Assembly: GCA_020633955.1 (NCBI GenBank) | Contig: JACKCP010000002.1 | Span: 124,001 to 188,000, forward strand | Direction: 5' to 3' | DNA: 64,000 bases | DNA from: Desulfobacteraceae bacterium | GTDB taxonomy: Bacteria; Desulfobacterota; Desulfobacteria; Desulfobacterales; JACKCP01 | Shown: positions 14,941-24,988 of the stretch, one piece after another | Position numbering within the stretch: the first letter of the stretch is position 1 | How the letters are laid out: each line of letters opens with the position of its first letter | Program-made: the position numbers and the translations under genes | The notes under the pieces: generated by a model | Databases searched by the model: none | What the model was told of the DNA's origin: nothing | The model's input: only the letters and a program-made list of their open reading frames with translations

Positions 14941-17304
14941 TTATTTTTTATATTTTTCAGCCAGTGCATGATCAAGAACTTCATCCATATGTGATACAGC
15001 AACAAATTCAACGGCAGAAAAAACACTTTTAGGAATGTCTTTCAAGTCTTTTTCATTTTCCTTGGGGAAAATTATTTTTCTGATCCCGCTCCTATGTGCA
15101 GCAATAGATTTCTCCCTGAGTCCTCCAATGGGCAAAACCCTGCCACGGAGAGTTATTTCGCCAGTCATACCAACTTCTCTTTTTACAGGGTTACCTGTAA
15201 TAGCAGAAATAATCGATGTACATATTGTTATTCCCGCCGAAGGTCCGTCTTTAGGAGTGGCACCCTCTGGAACATGAATGTGTATATCATTTTCAGAATA
15301 AAATTCAGCCAAAACTCCAAGAGGCTCGCTTTTTGATCTTGCATAACTCATTGCAGCCTTTGCAGATTCCTGCATTACCTCCCCAAGCTTTCCTGTTACT
15401 GTAACATTACCTTTACCTGGCATGACAGCAGTTTCAATTGATAAAATATCTCCGCCAGCCTGTGTCCATGCAAGACCTGTTGCAACGCCGACAAGATCAG
15501 CTTTTTCAGCCAGAGAATAAGTAAACTTTTCAGGTCCAAAATATTTCTTTATTGTATTTTTTGTTATATTAAACGGAGGTTTTTTATCCTCAAGACGCTT
15601 GATTTTTGCTGTTTTTCTTAAAACACCGGCAATTTTTCTTTCAAGGTTTCGCACTCCGGCTTCACGGGTATAATTCCTTATGAGCATCATTAATGCATTA
15701 TCACTGAGTGTTATCTCTTCTTCAGCAAACCCGTTTATTTCAGATTGTTTTGAAACAAGATGTCTTTTTGCTATTTCAAGCTTTTCAAGTTCCGTATATC
15801 CAGAAATCTGAATTATTTCCATCCTGTCCTGAAGAGGAACCGGGATATCATTCAGAAAATTTGCAGTTGTGAGAAAAAAAACCTGAGATAAATCATAGTC
15901 AAGATCAAGATAGTGATCATTAAATGAAAAATTCTGTTCAGGATCAAGCACCTCAAGAAGGGCAGATGAAGGATCACCCCTGAAGTCCATACTCATTTTG
16001 TCAACCTCATCAAGACAGATAAGAGGATTGTTTTTACCGGACTTTTTCATAGCCTGAATTATCTTTCCTGGCATTGCACCGACATATGTTCTCCTGTGTC
16101 CTCTTATTTCCGCCTCATCTCTGACACCGCCAAGTGAAATTCTCACATATTCACGACCTGTTGCCCGGGCTATTGACTTTGCAAGAGAAGTCTTACCCAC
16201 CCCCGGAGGCCCCACAAAGCATAGGATAGGCCCCTTAGAGTTTTTTGAGACTCCCTGGACTGCAAGATACTCAAGAATCCTTTCCTTTGGCTCCTCCAGA
16301 CCGTAATGATCATGCTCAAGAATTTTTTCAGCATCTTTTAAATCATTATTAATTTCAGAGCTTTCAATCCATGGAATTTCAAGAATCCAGTCAATATAGT
16401 TTCTTACTATATTAGCCTCTGCAGACATGGGAGACATAAGACTGAACTTTTTCAACTCCTTGTCAACTTTGGCTCTTACTTCTTCGGGAAGATTTTTAGC
16501 TTCTATTCTTTTTTTAAGCTCTTCTATTTCATCATTGGCGTCATCCCCGGTTCCCATTTCTTTTTTAATGGCACGTATCTGCTCATTCAGATAAAAATTC
16601 TTCTGGGTTTTTTCTATCTGTTTTTTCACCCTTCCCTTTATTTTTTCTTCAACCTTTGCAACTTCAAGCTCTTTTGCAATATAATCCAGAAGAAAATAAA
16701 GTCTTTTACCAGAATTTTTTTCCTCAAGAAGCCTGTGCCTGTCCTCCAGCTTCAATGGAAATTTTGAAGCAAGAACGTCTGAAAAGGCAAAGGGAATATC
16801 TATCTTTGAAATACTATCAATAATTTCTTTTGATATTTTTTTATTATAACCTGAATAATCTACAAGACTTGCAATAATTTGCCTTTTGATAGCTTCAAAT
16901 TCAGATTCAGCTGGATTTTCTTCAATTATCTGGACAAGTTCTGCACTCAAGTACAGCTCTTCTTCTATATAATTTACAGCCTCTGCCCTAACCTGACCTT
17001 CAACCAGAACTTTCACACTGTTATCAGGCAGCTTTAAAAGCTGCAGAACCTTGCCAACAACTCCCACGTTATAGAACTCATCTGCTTCAGGCTCATCTGC
17101 CTTTGGATTTTGCTGTGAAGCCAGAAAAATGCTTCTCGAAGTTTCCATTGCCTGGGAAAGTGCCTCAATGGATTTTTTTCTTCCAACAAACAAGGGAGCA
17201 ACCATACCAGGGAAAACTACAGTATCTCTCAAAGGCAGAACAGGAAGAACCAGAAGACCAGAATCATTTGCACCCGATTTAAACAGCTTTGAAAAACTTA
17301 TCAT
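14941..17304 (-). CDS. lon: Lon ATP-dependent protease
   Basis: A 787-residue LonA-type protease. The N-terminal substrate-binding domain runs to about 200 and is followed by a coiled-coil linker. The AAA+ module has Walker A near 366-373 (GPPGVGKT) and Walker B LICLDEVDK. The C-terminal serine-lysine protease domain has the catalytic Ser near 689 (KDGPSAGIT) and Lys in LREKSIAAHRSG. It degrades misfolded and regulatory proteins in the cytoplasm. It lies downstream of clpX but is separated from it by a terminator, so it probably has its own promoter; none was recognised. Confidence 0.98.
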   Translation of the reverse strand: MISFSKLFKSGANDSGLLVLPVLPLRDTVVFPGMVAPLFVGRKKSIEALSQAMETSRSIFLASQQNPKADEPEADEFYNVGVVGKVLQLLKLPDNSVKVLVEGQVRAEAVNYIEEELYLSAELVQIIEENPAESEFEAIKRQIIASLVDYSGYNKKISKEIIDSISKIDIPFAFSDVLASKFPLKLEDRHRLLEEKNSGKRLYFLLDYIAKELEVAKVEEKIKGRVKKQIEKTQKNFYLNEQIRAIKKEMGTGDDANDEIEELKKRIEAKNLPEEVRAKVDKELKKFSLMSPMSAEANIVRNYIDWILEIPWIESSEINNDLKDAEKILEHDHYGLEEPKERILEYLAVQGVSKNSKGPILCFVGPPGVGKTSLAKSIARATGREYVRISLGGVRDEAEIRGHRRTYVGAMPGKIIQAMKKSGKNNPLICLDEVDKMSMDFRGDPSSALLEVLDPEQNFSFNDHYLDLDYDLSQVFFLTTANFLNDIPVPLQDRMEIIQISGYTELEKLEIAKRHLVSKQSEINGFAEEEITLSDNALMMLIRNYTREAGVRNLERKIAGVLRKTAKIKRLEDKKPPFNITKNTIKKYFGPEKFTYSLAEKADLVGVATGLAWTQAGGDILSIETAVMPGKGNVTVTGKLGEVMQESAKAAMSYARSKSEPLGVLAEFYSENDIHIHVPEGATPKDGPSAGITICTSIISAITGNPVKREVGMTGEITLRGRVLPIGGLREKSIAAHRSGIRKIIFPKENEKDLKDIPKSVFSAVEFVAVSHMDEVLDHALAEKYKK

Positions 17305-17363
17305 TTCTGTAAAAAATCCGTATTTTAGGTTAAAATAAATTTATATTAAAATTTTGTGTCGAT

Positions 17364-17400
17364 AAAAAAAAAGGGTCTGGCATAATAAAGCCAAAACCCT
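17364..17400 (-). terminator. Terminator between clpX and lon
   Basis: On the minus strand AGGGTTTTGGC pairs with GCCAGACCCT around TTTATTAT and is followed by nine T's. It ends the tig-clpP-clpX transcript. Confidence 0.85.
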
Positions 17401-17423
17401 GATTTTCAACAAAAAAATAAAAC

Positions 17424-18680
17424 TTATGCCTGTTTTTTGGACGGTTCATAGATTAGAATAGGCTCTTCATTCCTTAAAACAACCTCTTCACCTATGATAC
17501 ACTCCTTAACATTATCAAGAGAAGGGATTTCATACATTATATCAAGCATAATATTTTCAAGAATGGCCCTTAACCCTCTTGCTCCGGATTTTCTTCTTAC
17601 AGCCTCACTTGCAATCGCCTTGAGAGCTGAATCAGTAAATCTCAAAGTAACACCTTCATAGGCAAACAGTTTTTGAAACTGCTTTATCAGAGCATTTTTT
17701 GGCTCAGTAAGAATTTTTACAAGAGACTCTTCAGAAAGCTCTCCAAGGGTTGCAAGAACAGGAAGTCTTCCAAGAAATTCAGGAATAAGTCCAAACTTTA
17801 CCAGATCCTCAACCTGAACCATCTGGAGAAGCTCATTTTTTTCTTTCTTGTCAACACCCGCAATTGTTGCACCAAAGCCCATGGATTTACTGGAAATTCT
17901 CTGCTGAACTATTTTTTCAAGACCATTAAAAGTACCGCCGCAGATAACAAGAATATTAGAGGTATCAACTTTAACAAAATCCTGCTGGGGGTGCTTGCGT
18001 CCTCCTTTTGGAGGGACACTTGCAATTGTTCCTTCAATAATTTTGAGCAGTGCCTGCTGAACACCTTCACCCGAAACATCCCTTGTTATTGAGGGATTAT
18101 CAGATTTCTGTGATATTTTGTCTATCTCGTCAATATAGATAATACCCTTTTCAGCTCTTTCAACATCATAATCAGCATTCTGAAGAAGTGACAAAATTAT
18201 ATTTTCAACATCTTCACCAACATAGCCTGCTTCAGTAAGAGTTGTGGCATCAGCAATAGTAAACGGAACATCAAGAAACCTTGCAAGAGTTTGAGCAAGC
18301 AGTGTTTTTCCGCAGCCAGTTGGGCCGATCAGAAGAATATTGCTTTTCTGAATTTCAACATCGTCATCAGACTGATCTGCAGTTTCAATTCTTTTGTAAT
18401 GGTTTCTGACAGCCACAGAAAGAATTTTCTTGGCATTTCCCTGCTCTATAACATACTCGTTAAGTTTTTCAGTTATTTCCCTTGGAGTAAGAAGATAACG
18501 GTTCGAGGAATTATCCTCATCATCTTTAATTCCGTCCTCTTCAATAATTTCACTGCACAGCTGAACACATTCATCACAAATGTATACAGCAGGACCAGCA
18601 ATGAGCTTTTTTACCTCTTTCTGACTTTTTCCGCAAAATGAACAAAAAAGCCTTTCATTATTATCGCTTAGGTCTGTCAT
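17424..18680 (-). CDS. clpX: ClpX, ATP-binding unfoldase of ClpXP
   Basis: A 418-residue protein with an N-terminal zinc-binding domain (C-x2-C at LFCSFCG and C-x2-C at YICDECVQLC) and an AAA+ domain with Walker A near 118-125 (GPTGCGKT), Walker B IIYIDEIDK and sensor motifs (RFLGRLPVLA-like, GARGLRAI). It recognises and unfolds substrates and feeds them to ClpP. Its ribosome site AAAGGAG lies inside the last codons of clpP, and only 2 bp separate the two genes, so they are translationally coupled. Confidence 0.98.
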   Translation of the reverse strand: MTDLSDNNERLFCSFCGKSQKEVKKLIAGPAVYICDECVQLCSEIIEEDGIKDDEDNSSNRYLLTPREITEKLNEYVIEQGNAKKILSVAVRNHYKRIETADQSDDDVEIQKSNILLIGPTGCGKTLLAQTLARFLDVPFTIADATTLTEAGYVGEDVENIILSLLQNADYDVERAEKGIIYIDEIDKISQKSDNPSITRDVSGEGVQQALLKIIEGTIASVPPKGGRKHPQQDFVKVDTSNILVICGGTFNGLEKIVQQRISSKSMGFGATIAGVDKKEKNELLQMVQVEDLVKFGLIPEFLGRLPVLATLGELSEESLVKILTEPKNALIKQFQKLFAYEGVTLRFTDSALKAIASEAVRRKSGARGLRAILENIMLDIMYEIPSLDNVKECIIGEEVVLRNEEPILIYEPSKKQA

Positions 18681-18682
18681 AT

Positions 18683-19297
18683 TTACTCCTTTGCTTCGGC
18701 TATGGCGGAAATATCATCCCTGTTTGCCACCACATGATCTATCAGACCGTATGCCTTCGCTTCCTTCGCTCCCATGAACTTATCACGGTCAGTATCAATT
18801 TCGACCTGTTCAATTGCCTGACCTGTATGATGAGCCAGAATTTCATTGAGCTTTTGTTTTATTCTTATGATTTCCTCAGCCTGAATTCTTATGTCGGAAG
18901 CCTGGCCCTGAGCTCCGCCAAGTGGCTGATGAATCATAATTCTTGAGTTGGGCAGTGCATATCTTTTTCCAGCTGCACCTGCTGCAAGAAGCAGAGCACC
19001 CATACTTGCCGCCTGACCAACACATACAGTTACCACGTCAGGTTTAATATACTGCATTGTATCATAAATTGCCATACCTGCAGTAACCATTCCTCCGGGT
19101 GAATTAATATAAATATTTATTTCTTTTTCAGGATCTTCGGACTCAAGAAAAAGAAGCTGAGCAACAACAAGATTAGCAACTTCTTCATTTATGGCAGAAC
19201 CAAGAAAAATTATCCTGTCCTTCAAAAGACGTGAATAAATATCATATGCACGTTCTCCCCTGCTGCTCTGCTCTACCACCATAGGTATCAATGGCAC
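18683..19297 (-). CDS. clpP: ClpP, proteolytic subunit
   Basis: The 204-residue serine peptidase has catalytic Ser in GQAASMGALLLAAG (near 98), His in RIMIHQPLGG and Asp in DTDRDKFMGA. It forms the 14-mer proteolytic chamber of ClpXP. A GTG start is chosen because AAGGAGG sits 8 bp upstream and the frame opens PLIPMVVEQSSRGERAYDI, the usual ClpP N-terminus. The order tig-clpP-clpX is the widely conserved bacterial operon. Confidence 0.98.
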   Translation of the reverse strand: MPLIPMVVEQSSRGERAYDIYSRLLKDRIIFLGSAINEEVANLVVAQLLFLESEDPEKEINIYINSPGGMVTAGMAIYDTMQYIKPDVVTVCVGQAASMGALLLAAGAAGKRYALPNSRIMIHQPLGGAQGQASDIRIQAEEIIRIKQKLNEILAHHTGQAIEQVEIDTDRDKFMGAKEAKAYGLIDHVVANRDDISAIAEAKE

Positions 19298-19318
19298 AAT
19301 AAAGCCTCCTTGATTAAA

Positions 19319-20665
19319 TTATTCTTCAGAACCACTTTCTTCTGCTTCTTTACCTTCTTCAGACTCTGAAGGCACATACTCAGAAACATCATTACTATCA
19401 ATTATAAGTTTAAGAGCCTTTTTTTCAAGAAGGGTATGCTTAAAAAGATCTAATTTGTCAGGATTTTCATTATAAAAACCTCTTATGAAGTCAGCTGACT
19501 GATTGAAGTTGGATGCAAGATCTTCAAATCCTTCTTCAAGCTCCTGGTCTGAAATCTGAAGTTTTTCCTGGTTTACAACAGCATCAAGAATAAGGTGTCT
19601 TCTTACCTGATCCTCTGCAACACCCTTATAATCTTCTCTCAGGCTTTCCCTTGTCTTGCCTATCTGCTCAAGACTTGTTCCGTTTGCCTGGAAAGATCTT
19701 TCAGCTTCATTTATGATCTGCTCAAGTTCCATATTAACAAGCATCTCAGGAAGTTCAAACTCTACTTTCTTGATAAGCTGATCAAAAACCTGCTCATTTA
19801 ACTCCTGCTCGCTTCTTTTTTCATAGCCCTGCTTAAGATTTGCTCTTATTTCATTTTTTATGTCTTCAAGAGTTTCAAAATTTCCAAGATCCTTTGCAAA
19901 ATTATCATCAAGCTCAGGAAGCTGCTCTTCCAGAATTGACATTAGCTCAACCTGCATGGAAACTGTTTTTCCCTTAACAGCATCTGTATGATAATCCTCT
20001 GGAAAAACAACATCAAAACTCTTTGAATCTCCTGTTTTCATACCAATGACTTCTTTGTCAAAGCCTTCTGAAAAAAGCTTATTACCAAGCCTGTACCTTC
20101 TTCCAGATATTCCCTCAAAAGGTGCAGCAGCTTCACCGTCAATTTTTCCGTCTACATTTACTTCAACAAGATCTCCTTCAGCACATTCCCTGTCATCTGC
20201 AACAGGAACCTTTTTAGAAAGATTTCTGCGAAGCATTTCAAGCTGCATATCCACTTCTTCTTCACTGAATTCATATTTTGGTTTTTTCAGATCAAGCCCC
20301 TTGAAATCAACGTCTTTAATTTCCGGCTTTACATTTATTACTATATCAAACTTATAGGCACTTTTTCCGTCAAAAGTATCAATATCTTTAAATTCAGGCT
20401 GACCAATTATTGCAAAATCATTATTCTGGGCTGCTTCAATAAAGCCTCTTTGAACAAGTGTTGAAATAACATCTTCATTAACATCCTTACCGAATTTTGC
20501 TTCAAGAACAGAACGTGGTGCCTTGCCTGATCTGAATCCGTTTATCTTGACATTCTTGCGCAAATCCGCATAGGCATTGTCCATCTCCTTTTTGACTTCG
20601 TCTTCCGATATTTCAATGTGGAGGGTCTTTTTTACCGAGCTGTGGTCTTCCACTGATACCTGCAT
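19319..20665 (-). CDS. tig: Trigger factor, ribosome-associated chaperone
   Basis: A 448-residue trigger factor. The N-terminal ribosome-binding domain carries the signature GFRSGKAPRSVLE (near 44-56); a PPIase domain follows (about 150-245, with FSEGFDKEVIGMKTG), then the helical chaperone domain. The tail is acidic (ending EAEESGSEE). It binds nascent chains at the ribosome exit. It is the first gene of the tig-clpP-clpX operon; AAGGAAGGA precedes the ATG. Confidence 0.97.
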   Translation of the reverse strand: MQVSVEDHSSVKKTLHIEISEDEVKKEMDNAYADLRKNVKINGFRSGKAPRSVLEAKFGKDVNEDVISTLVQRGFIEAAQNNDFAIIGQPEFKDIDTFDGKSAYKFDIVINVKPEIKDVDFKGLDLKKPKYEFSEEEVDMQLEMLRRNLSKKVPVADDRECAEGDLVEVNVDGKIDGEAAAPFEGISGRRYRLGNKLFSEGFDKEVIGMKTGDSKSFDVVFPEDYHTDAVKGKTVSMQVELMSILEEQLPELDDNFAKDLGNFETLEDIKNEIRANLKQGYEKRSEQELNEQVFDQLIKKVEFELPEMLVNMELEQIINEAERSFQANGTSLEQIGKTRESLREDYKGVAEDQVRRHLILDAVVNQEKLQISDQELEEGFEDLASNFNQSADFIRGFYNENPDKLDLFKHTLLEKKALKLIIDSNDVSEYVPSESEEGKEAEESGSEE

Positions 20666-20889
20666 ATTCTTCCTTCCTTCAAAATTTTACTTTAAAGACA
20701 TAAATAACATAAATTAAAAAGCCCAAAGCCTTATGCTCAGGGCAAATTCTTAAATTAAAACCATAAAGCCAAAAAAGTCAATATTGTTTGACTATAAAAA
20801 AAAATTATCATAATGAGCATTAAATACAGACTGTTTTAATACCATAAAATAGGTGAAATTAATACCTAAAACACCAGGTGTCAAGAAAA

Positions 20890-21549
20890 ATGAAATTTAA
20901 TAAACCCTCGAAAATACCGAAATTGCTCTTTTTTTTTATTTTTTTATTACCCCCCTTTCTGAACGCAAATTCATTTGAAGCGGATTTCTCAAATTCCAAA
21001 ACCTGTATAATAATAGACCCGGGTCACGGTGGAAACGATGCGGGTGCCAGATCTATATCCGGAATCCTTGAAAAAGACTTTAATCTATACCTTGCCTTTG
21101 CAGTAAAAAACAAACTTGGCAGCGGATTCAAAGTAACTCTTACAAGAACATCCGACTATTCCATGACAGACACTCAAAGAATGGATATAGCCAACTCAGG
21201 ACCCAATAAACTTTTTATATCAATTCATTCAGGATCACTTTTTTCACAGACAAATAACAATTCTGTTTTTATTGGATACAGTGAGCCAGCAGAAACAACA
21301 CCTGACACCAGTTCTCCATGGTATGTCATTAAAAACCAGTTTGAGAACAGCAATAAAACTGTTTCTGCAATAAACGCTCCTTTCAACATTGCGTCGAATC
21401 TCCTTATGCCATTTGTTCTTATTGAACCAGGCAACCTCAACTCCCCATCACAATCCATGACAATGAAATCCCCTGAGTATATAAATGATATAGCAGATTC
21501 CATTTCAAGGGGAGTAGTTGATTTTTTTGAAAAAAAACTCGATGACTAA
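20890..21549 (+). CDS. N-acetylmuramoyl-L-alanine amidase (amidase_3 type)
   Basis: A secreted protein of about 219 residues. An N-terminal hydrophobic segment (about 12-26) acts as signal peptide. The domain opens IIDPGHGGNDAGARS (zinc His, residue 45-50 region), has the Glu of GILEKDFNL and the second zinc His of FISIHSGS, and ends with a conserved Glu in FVLIEPGNLNSP. The family cleaves the amide between MurNAc and the stem peptide. Short for the family, with no cell-wall binding repeats. An alternative GTG start lies at 20878; the ATG at 20890 gives a better signal peptide. Confidence 0.85.
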   Translation: MKFNKPSKIPKLLFFFIFLLPPFLNANSFEADFSNSKTCIIIDPGHGGNDAGARSISGILEKDFNLYLAFAVKNKLGSGFKVTLTRTSDYSMTDTQRMDIANSGPNKLFISIHSGSLFSQTNNNSVFIGYSEPAETTPDTSSPWYVIKNQFENSNKTVSAINAPFNIASNLLMPFVLIEPGNLNSPSQSMTMKSPEYINDIADSISRGVVDFFEKKLDD

Positions 21550-21626
21550 AAAAAATTTAATTATTTTTTAATTTTTCTCTTGTAATAAAAAAAAAAGAAT
21601 GTTAGTTGATTGTCGTTGTTTTGAAA

Positions 21627-21703
21627 CGGGGCGTAGCGCAGTCTGGCAGCGCACTTGGTTTGGGACCAAGGTGTCGCAGGTTCGAATCCTGCCGCCCCGA
21701 CCA
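21627..21703 (+). tRNA. tRNA-Pro(UGG)
   Basis: 77 nt with acceptor CGGGGCG/CGCCCCG, discriminator A and encoded CCA. The anticodon loop is TTTGGGA with anticodon TGG. The T-arm is intact (CAGGTTCGAATCCTG). Confidence 0.97.
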
Positions 21704-21740
21704 AAAAAAGCAGGCTTTTTTAAAAGTCTGCTTTTTTGTT
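21704..21740 (+). terminator. Terminator of tRNA-Pro
   Basis: AAAAAAGCAG (21704-21713) pairs with CTGCTTTTTT (21728-21737), followed by G and a T-run. It starts directly after the CCA of the tRNA. Confidence 0.85.
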
Positions 21741-21883
21741 TTTATGGGTAAGAGCTGATTTGGCGGTTACCCGTAAACCAAGCTTTTTTGTTTATTTAAA
21801 ACTTGTAAATTCCACACTTAGCATACAGGACTAACTGAAGGTTAAATCTAAACCTGCAGAAAAATACAGCCTTCATTCAACAG

Positions 21884-22189
21884 CTAGTTAGTTTCTATAA
21901 CAAAATGCCTGTCAAGTCTCATTGTAGTAAAGAGAGTATGGATATCTTTCATAATATTGATAACCTTGAGCTTTTTTTCAATCTTGCCAAGAGTATTATG
22001 GGTGGCAATAATAACTCCAATGCCCACAGAGTCAACCATTTCAACTCCATCCATATCAATTATTATGTCTTTTCCCTCGCCTTCAATAAGTGCCTGCAGC
22101 TCACTTCTGAAGCCTTCGGCCATTGATGCAACAATATCTGTACCCGGTCTGACAAGAACATGATCATCATTTTTTATTATCTCGCTCAT
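21884..22189 (-). CDS. STAS-domain anti-sigma factor antagonist
   Basis: About 101 residues forming one STAS domain, with the core DIIIDMDGVEMVDSVGIGV, in which the Ser of VDSVGIG is the usual phosphorylation site in SpoIIAA/RsbV proteins. These bind anti-sigma kinases in partner switching. The start at 22189 is preferred over an upstream in-frame ATG (22288) because GGAG lies 8 bp before it and the upstream extension is not domain-like. No partner kinase is adjacent, so the target is unknown. Confidence 0.88.
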   Translation of the reverse strand: MSEIIKNDDHVLVRPGTDIVASMAEGFRSELQALIEGEGKDIIIDMDGVEMVDSVGIGVIIATHNTLGKIEKKLKVINIMKDIHTLFTTMRLDRHFVIETN

Positions 22190-22341
22190 ATTTTTCTCCA
22201 TATACCTGAAATATTCATAAAGAAGGAATGTGTAATGCGGTGCAAAAATAAATTTTATTGTGCTAAGTAATCTTTTTTTATATATCACAATTAATCTTTA
22301 AATTTCAAGATTAATTGCATTGCAGAAAGGTTTGCACTTCA

Positions 22342-23880
22342 ATGAAGACTATTGCAAAAACTCTATTTTACTCTTTTTTTTCAGCAGCTCTTTTTACCCT
22401 TTCATTTTCCGGATACGGACTGGATTTCCTGATCTGGTTTTCACTTATTCCTTTGTTTACACTAATAAGCTCTACACAAAACAAATTTAAAACAGGACTG
22501 ATTGCAGGTACGATAATTTACACTTCATCCTTAATCTGGCTTGTTCCTACCATATCAAACTATGGCGGTCTTCCAACTGTTTCATCTTTTGCCGCAATAG
22601 TTCTTCTTGGTTTTTACCTGGGCTTATATACAGGAATTTTCAGTATTTTATTTCCTGATGTTGAAAAAAAAACTGTTTTATCCTTTTTTTTAATCCCTGC
22701 ATTATGGACCGGACTTGACTTTTTTTCATCTTTTCTGTTTTCAGGATTTCCATGGGTTTTTGCAGGCTACTCCCAATACAAAAATTTATCCCTTGTTCAG
22801 ATATCTTCAATAACCGGTGTATACGGAATCACCTATTATATAGTGCTGATCAATTGCGCCATGTTCATACTGTTTAAATCTGTTCTCAAAAATAAAAAAC
22901 TTAATAATCCAAAAAATCTTATAATATGCGGATTAACGGCATCAATAACAATTTCCATAGCTTTGTACGGAAACAGCCATCTTCAGAACACAAAACAATT
23001 AATAAAAAAATCCGTGCATATAACAACCGCACTTGTTCAGGCAAATATCCCGCCTGAAAAAAAGCACGGAGACAGCATTAAGTCAATGCTCCAAAAGCAT
23101 CTCAATCTTACCAGAACAGCAGGCTCAAAGTTTGATCTTGCAATCTGGCCTGAAACAGCACTTCCCTACCCTGTTTTTCTAGACAAGGAAATTTTATATT
23201 CCATTGATGATTTTGCAAAAAAAAACGGAAACCTGATCATAGGTTTTCTTGATATAAAAAAAAACAATTCCGGCTATATACTCAGAAACAGGGCGCAGCT
23301 CTTCCCTTTGGAAAACAATCAGTTTAATTTTTATGATAAAATTCATCTTGTTCCTTTTGGTGAATATATTCCCCTGAAAAAATACTTCCCGTTTTTTTCA
23401 AAGTTTATTGTGCCTACGGGAGAATTCAGCCCAGGCAAAAGCAACCTGACCTTTGACCACAATAAAATAAGGGCTGGAGTTAAAATATGCTTTGAAATAA
23501 TTTTTCCCGGACTTGTGAAAGACCAGGTTAAAAACGGTGCAAATATTATAATAAACCTTACAAATGATGCATGGTTTGGAAAAACTGCCGGCCCGCACCA
23601 GCATCTGGCAATTTCAGTACTTAGAGCTGTTGAAAACCAAAGAACTGTAGCAAGATGTGCAAATACTGGAATTTCTGCACACATTCTCCCCACAGGAGAG
23701 ATCATTTCAAAGGCAGGGCTTTTTGAAACAAAAACAATTATTGAAAACGTCCCTTTGATTGAAGAAAAAACTATATATACAAAATATGGAGATTTTTTTG
23801 CATATATTTGCACATTTGTGCTATTATCCCATGGCTTTTTGGTTTATTTAAAACGCAGAAAAATAAAAAAGGAGAATTAA
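22342..23880 (+). CDS. lnt: Apolipoprotein N-acyltransferase Lnt
   Basis: About 512 residues. Several N-terminal membrane helices (1-220) include LSFSGYGLDFLIWFSLIPLF and FSGFPWVFAGYSQY. The nitrilase-like domain (about 230-490) has the catalytic Glu in WPETALPYP, Lys in DKIHLVPFGEY and Cys in AGVKICFEIIFPG. The enzyme transfers a third acyl chain to the N-terminal Cys of lipoproteins in the inner membrane. The ATG at 22342 matches the usual N-terminus; an in-frame TTG lies at 22315. It begins a plus-strand cluster with prfB. Confidence 0.95.
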   Translation: MKTIAKTLFYSFFSAALFTLSFSGYGLDFLIWFSLIPLFTLISSTQNKFKTGLIAGTIIYTSSLIWLVPTISNYGGLPTVSSFAAIVLLGFYLGLYTGIFSILFPDVEKKTVLSFFLIPALWTGLDFFSSFLFSGFPWVFAGYSQYKNLSLVQISSITGVYGITYYIVLINCAMFILFKSVLKNKKLNNPKNLIICGLTASITISIALYGNSHLQNTKQLIKKSVHITTALVQANIPPEKKHGDSIKSMLQKHLNLTRTAGSKFDLAIWPETALPYPVFLDKEILYSIDDFAKKNGNLIIGFLDIKKNNSGYILRNRAQLFPLENNQFNFYDKIHLVPFGEYIPLKKYFPFFSKFIVPTGEFSPGKSNLTFDHNKIRAGVKICFEIIFPGLVKDQVKNGANIIINLTNDAWFGKTAGPHQHLAISVLRAVENQRTVARCANTGISAHILPTGEIISKAGLFETKTIIENVPLIEEKTIYTKYGDFFAYICTFVLLSHGFLVYLKRRKIKKEN

Positions 23881-23881
23881 A

Positions 23882-24980
23882 ATGAGCGCAGAACTTAAAC
23901 AGATTATTTCAGAATGTGACAAAAGACTAAATCAGATCAAGGAGTGTCTTTGACCCGGCTTCAATTGAATTCAGACTAGAAGAAATTGAAGCACAGATTT
24001 CAAGACCGGACTTCTGGGACAATCCCGACGGAGCAGCTCCCGTATTAAAAGAGAGAACTGCACTTAAAGACAAGCTGGATCATTTTAAAAATCTGGAAAA
24101 CTCTATCCATGAAAATGATGAGCTTCTTGATCTGGCTTCGGAAGAAAATGACGAATCAGTAATACAAGATATTGAAAAAGAACTTTTATCCCTTGAAAAA
24201 GAAATACACAAATTCTCACTCCAGCTCATGCTAAACGGTGAAGACGACACATGCAGCGCAATTTTATCAATCAATGCAGGTGCAGGAGGAACAGAAGCAC
24301 AGGACTGGTCTGAAATGCTGTTCAGGATGTATTTGAGATGGTGTGAATCAAGAGGTTATAAAACCGGAATTATTGACCTCCAGCCCGGAGATGAGGCAGG
24401 TATAAAAAGTGTTACTTTTTCTGTAAAAGGAGATTATGCATTCGGATATCTCAAAACGGAAAACGGAGTGCACAGACTTGTAAGAATTTCTCCCTTCAAT
24501 GCCAACGGAAAAAGACAGACATCCTTTGCCTCAGTTTTTGTATACCCTGAAATTGAGAGGGAAATAAACATTGAAATTGAGGAAAAAGATTTAAGAATAG
24601 ATGTATTCAGAGCAAGCGGTGCCGGCGGACAGCATGTTAACAAAACAAGTTCTGCTGTAAGAATTACACACCTGCCAACAGGTATTGTTGCACAGTGCCA
24701 GCAGGAAAAATCCCAGCACAGAAACAAAGACATCTGTATGAGTGTTATAAAGTCAAGGCTGTATCAGCTTGAAAAGCAAAAACAGGATGAAAAACTCCAG
24801 GAACTCCACGACGGCAAGGACGATATTGCATGGGGAAGCCAGATACGCTCCTATATTCTTCATCCTTACCAGATGATAAAAGATCACAGAACAGGCCAGG
24901 AAACAGGAAACTCCCAGGCGGTTCTAGACGGAGATCTTGATAATTTTATTGAAGCTGCACTTTTTGCAGCATCTTCATAG
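23882..24980 (+). CDS. prfB: Peptide chain release factor 2, with programmed +1 frameshift
   Basis: RF2 is encoded in two frames. Frame 1 runs from ATG 23882 for 23 codons to TGA 23951-23953; a +1 shift at CTT-TGA-C joins frame 2, which continues to 24980. The protein of about 365 residues carries the codon-recognition tripeptide SPF (RISPFNANGKRQ) and the peptidyl-hydrolysis motif GGQ (SGAGGQHVNKTSSA). It terminates translation at UGA and UAA. Low RF2 increases shifting at its own UGA (autoregulation). It starts 1 bp after lnt. Confidence 0.97.
23939..23954 (+). promoter_or_regulatory. prfB programmed frameshift site
   Basis: The internal Shine-Dalgarno-like AAGGAG is followed by TGT, the slippery CTT, then TGA and C. 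This is the canonical bacterial prfB arrangement, with the SD three bases before the slippery codon. Confidence 0.95.
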
Positions 24981-24988
24981 GCCGCAAT

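Noticed and set aside
20707..20745. GCCC/GGGC hairpin upstream of tig as a terminator or riboswitch
   Set aside because: The stem is short, the loop large, and no T-run follows on either strand.
21884..22288. Longer start for the STAS protein
   Set aside because: The extra 33 residues are hydrophobic/basic and not domain-like; a good GGAG site precedes the inner ATG.
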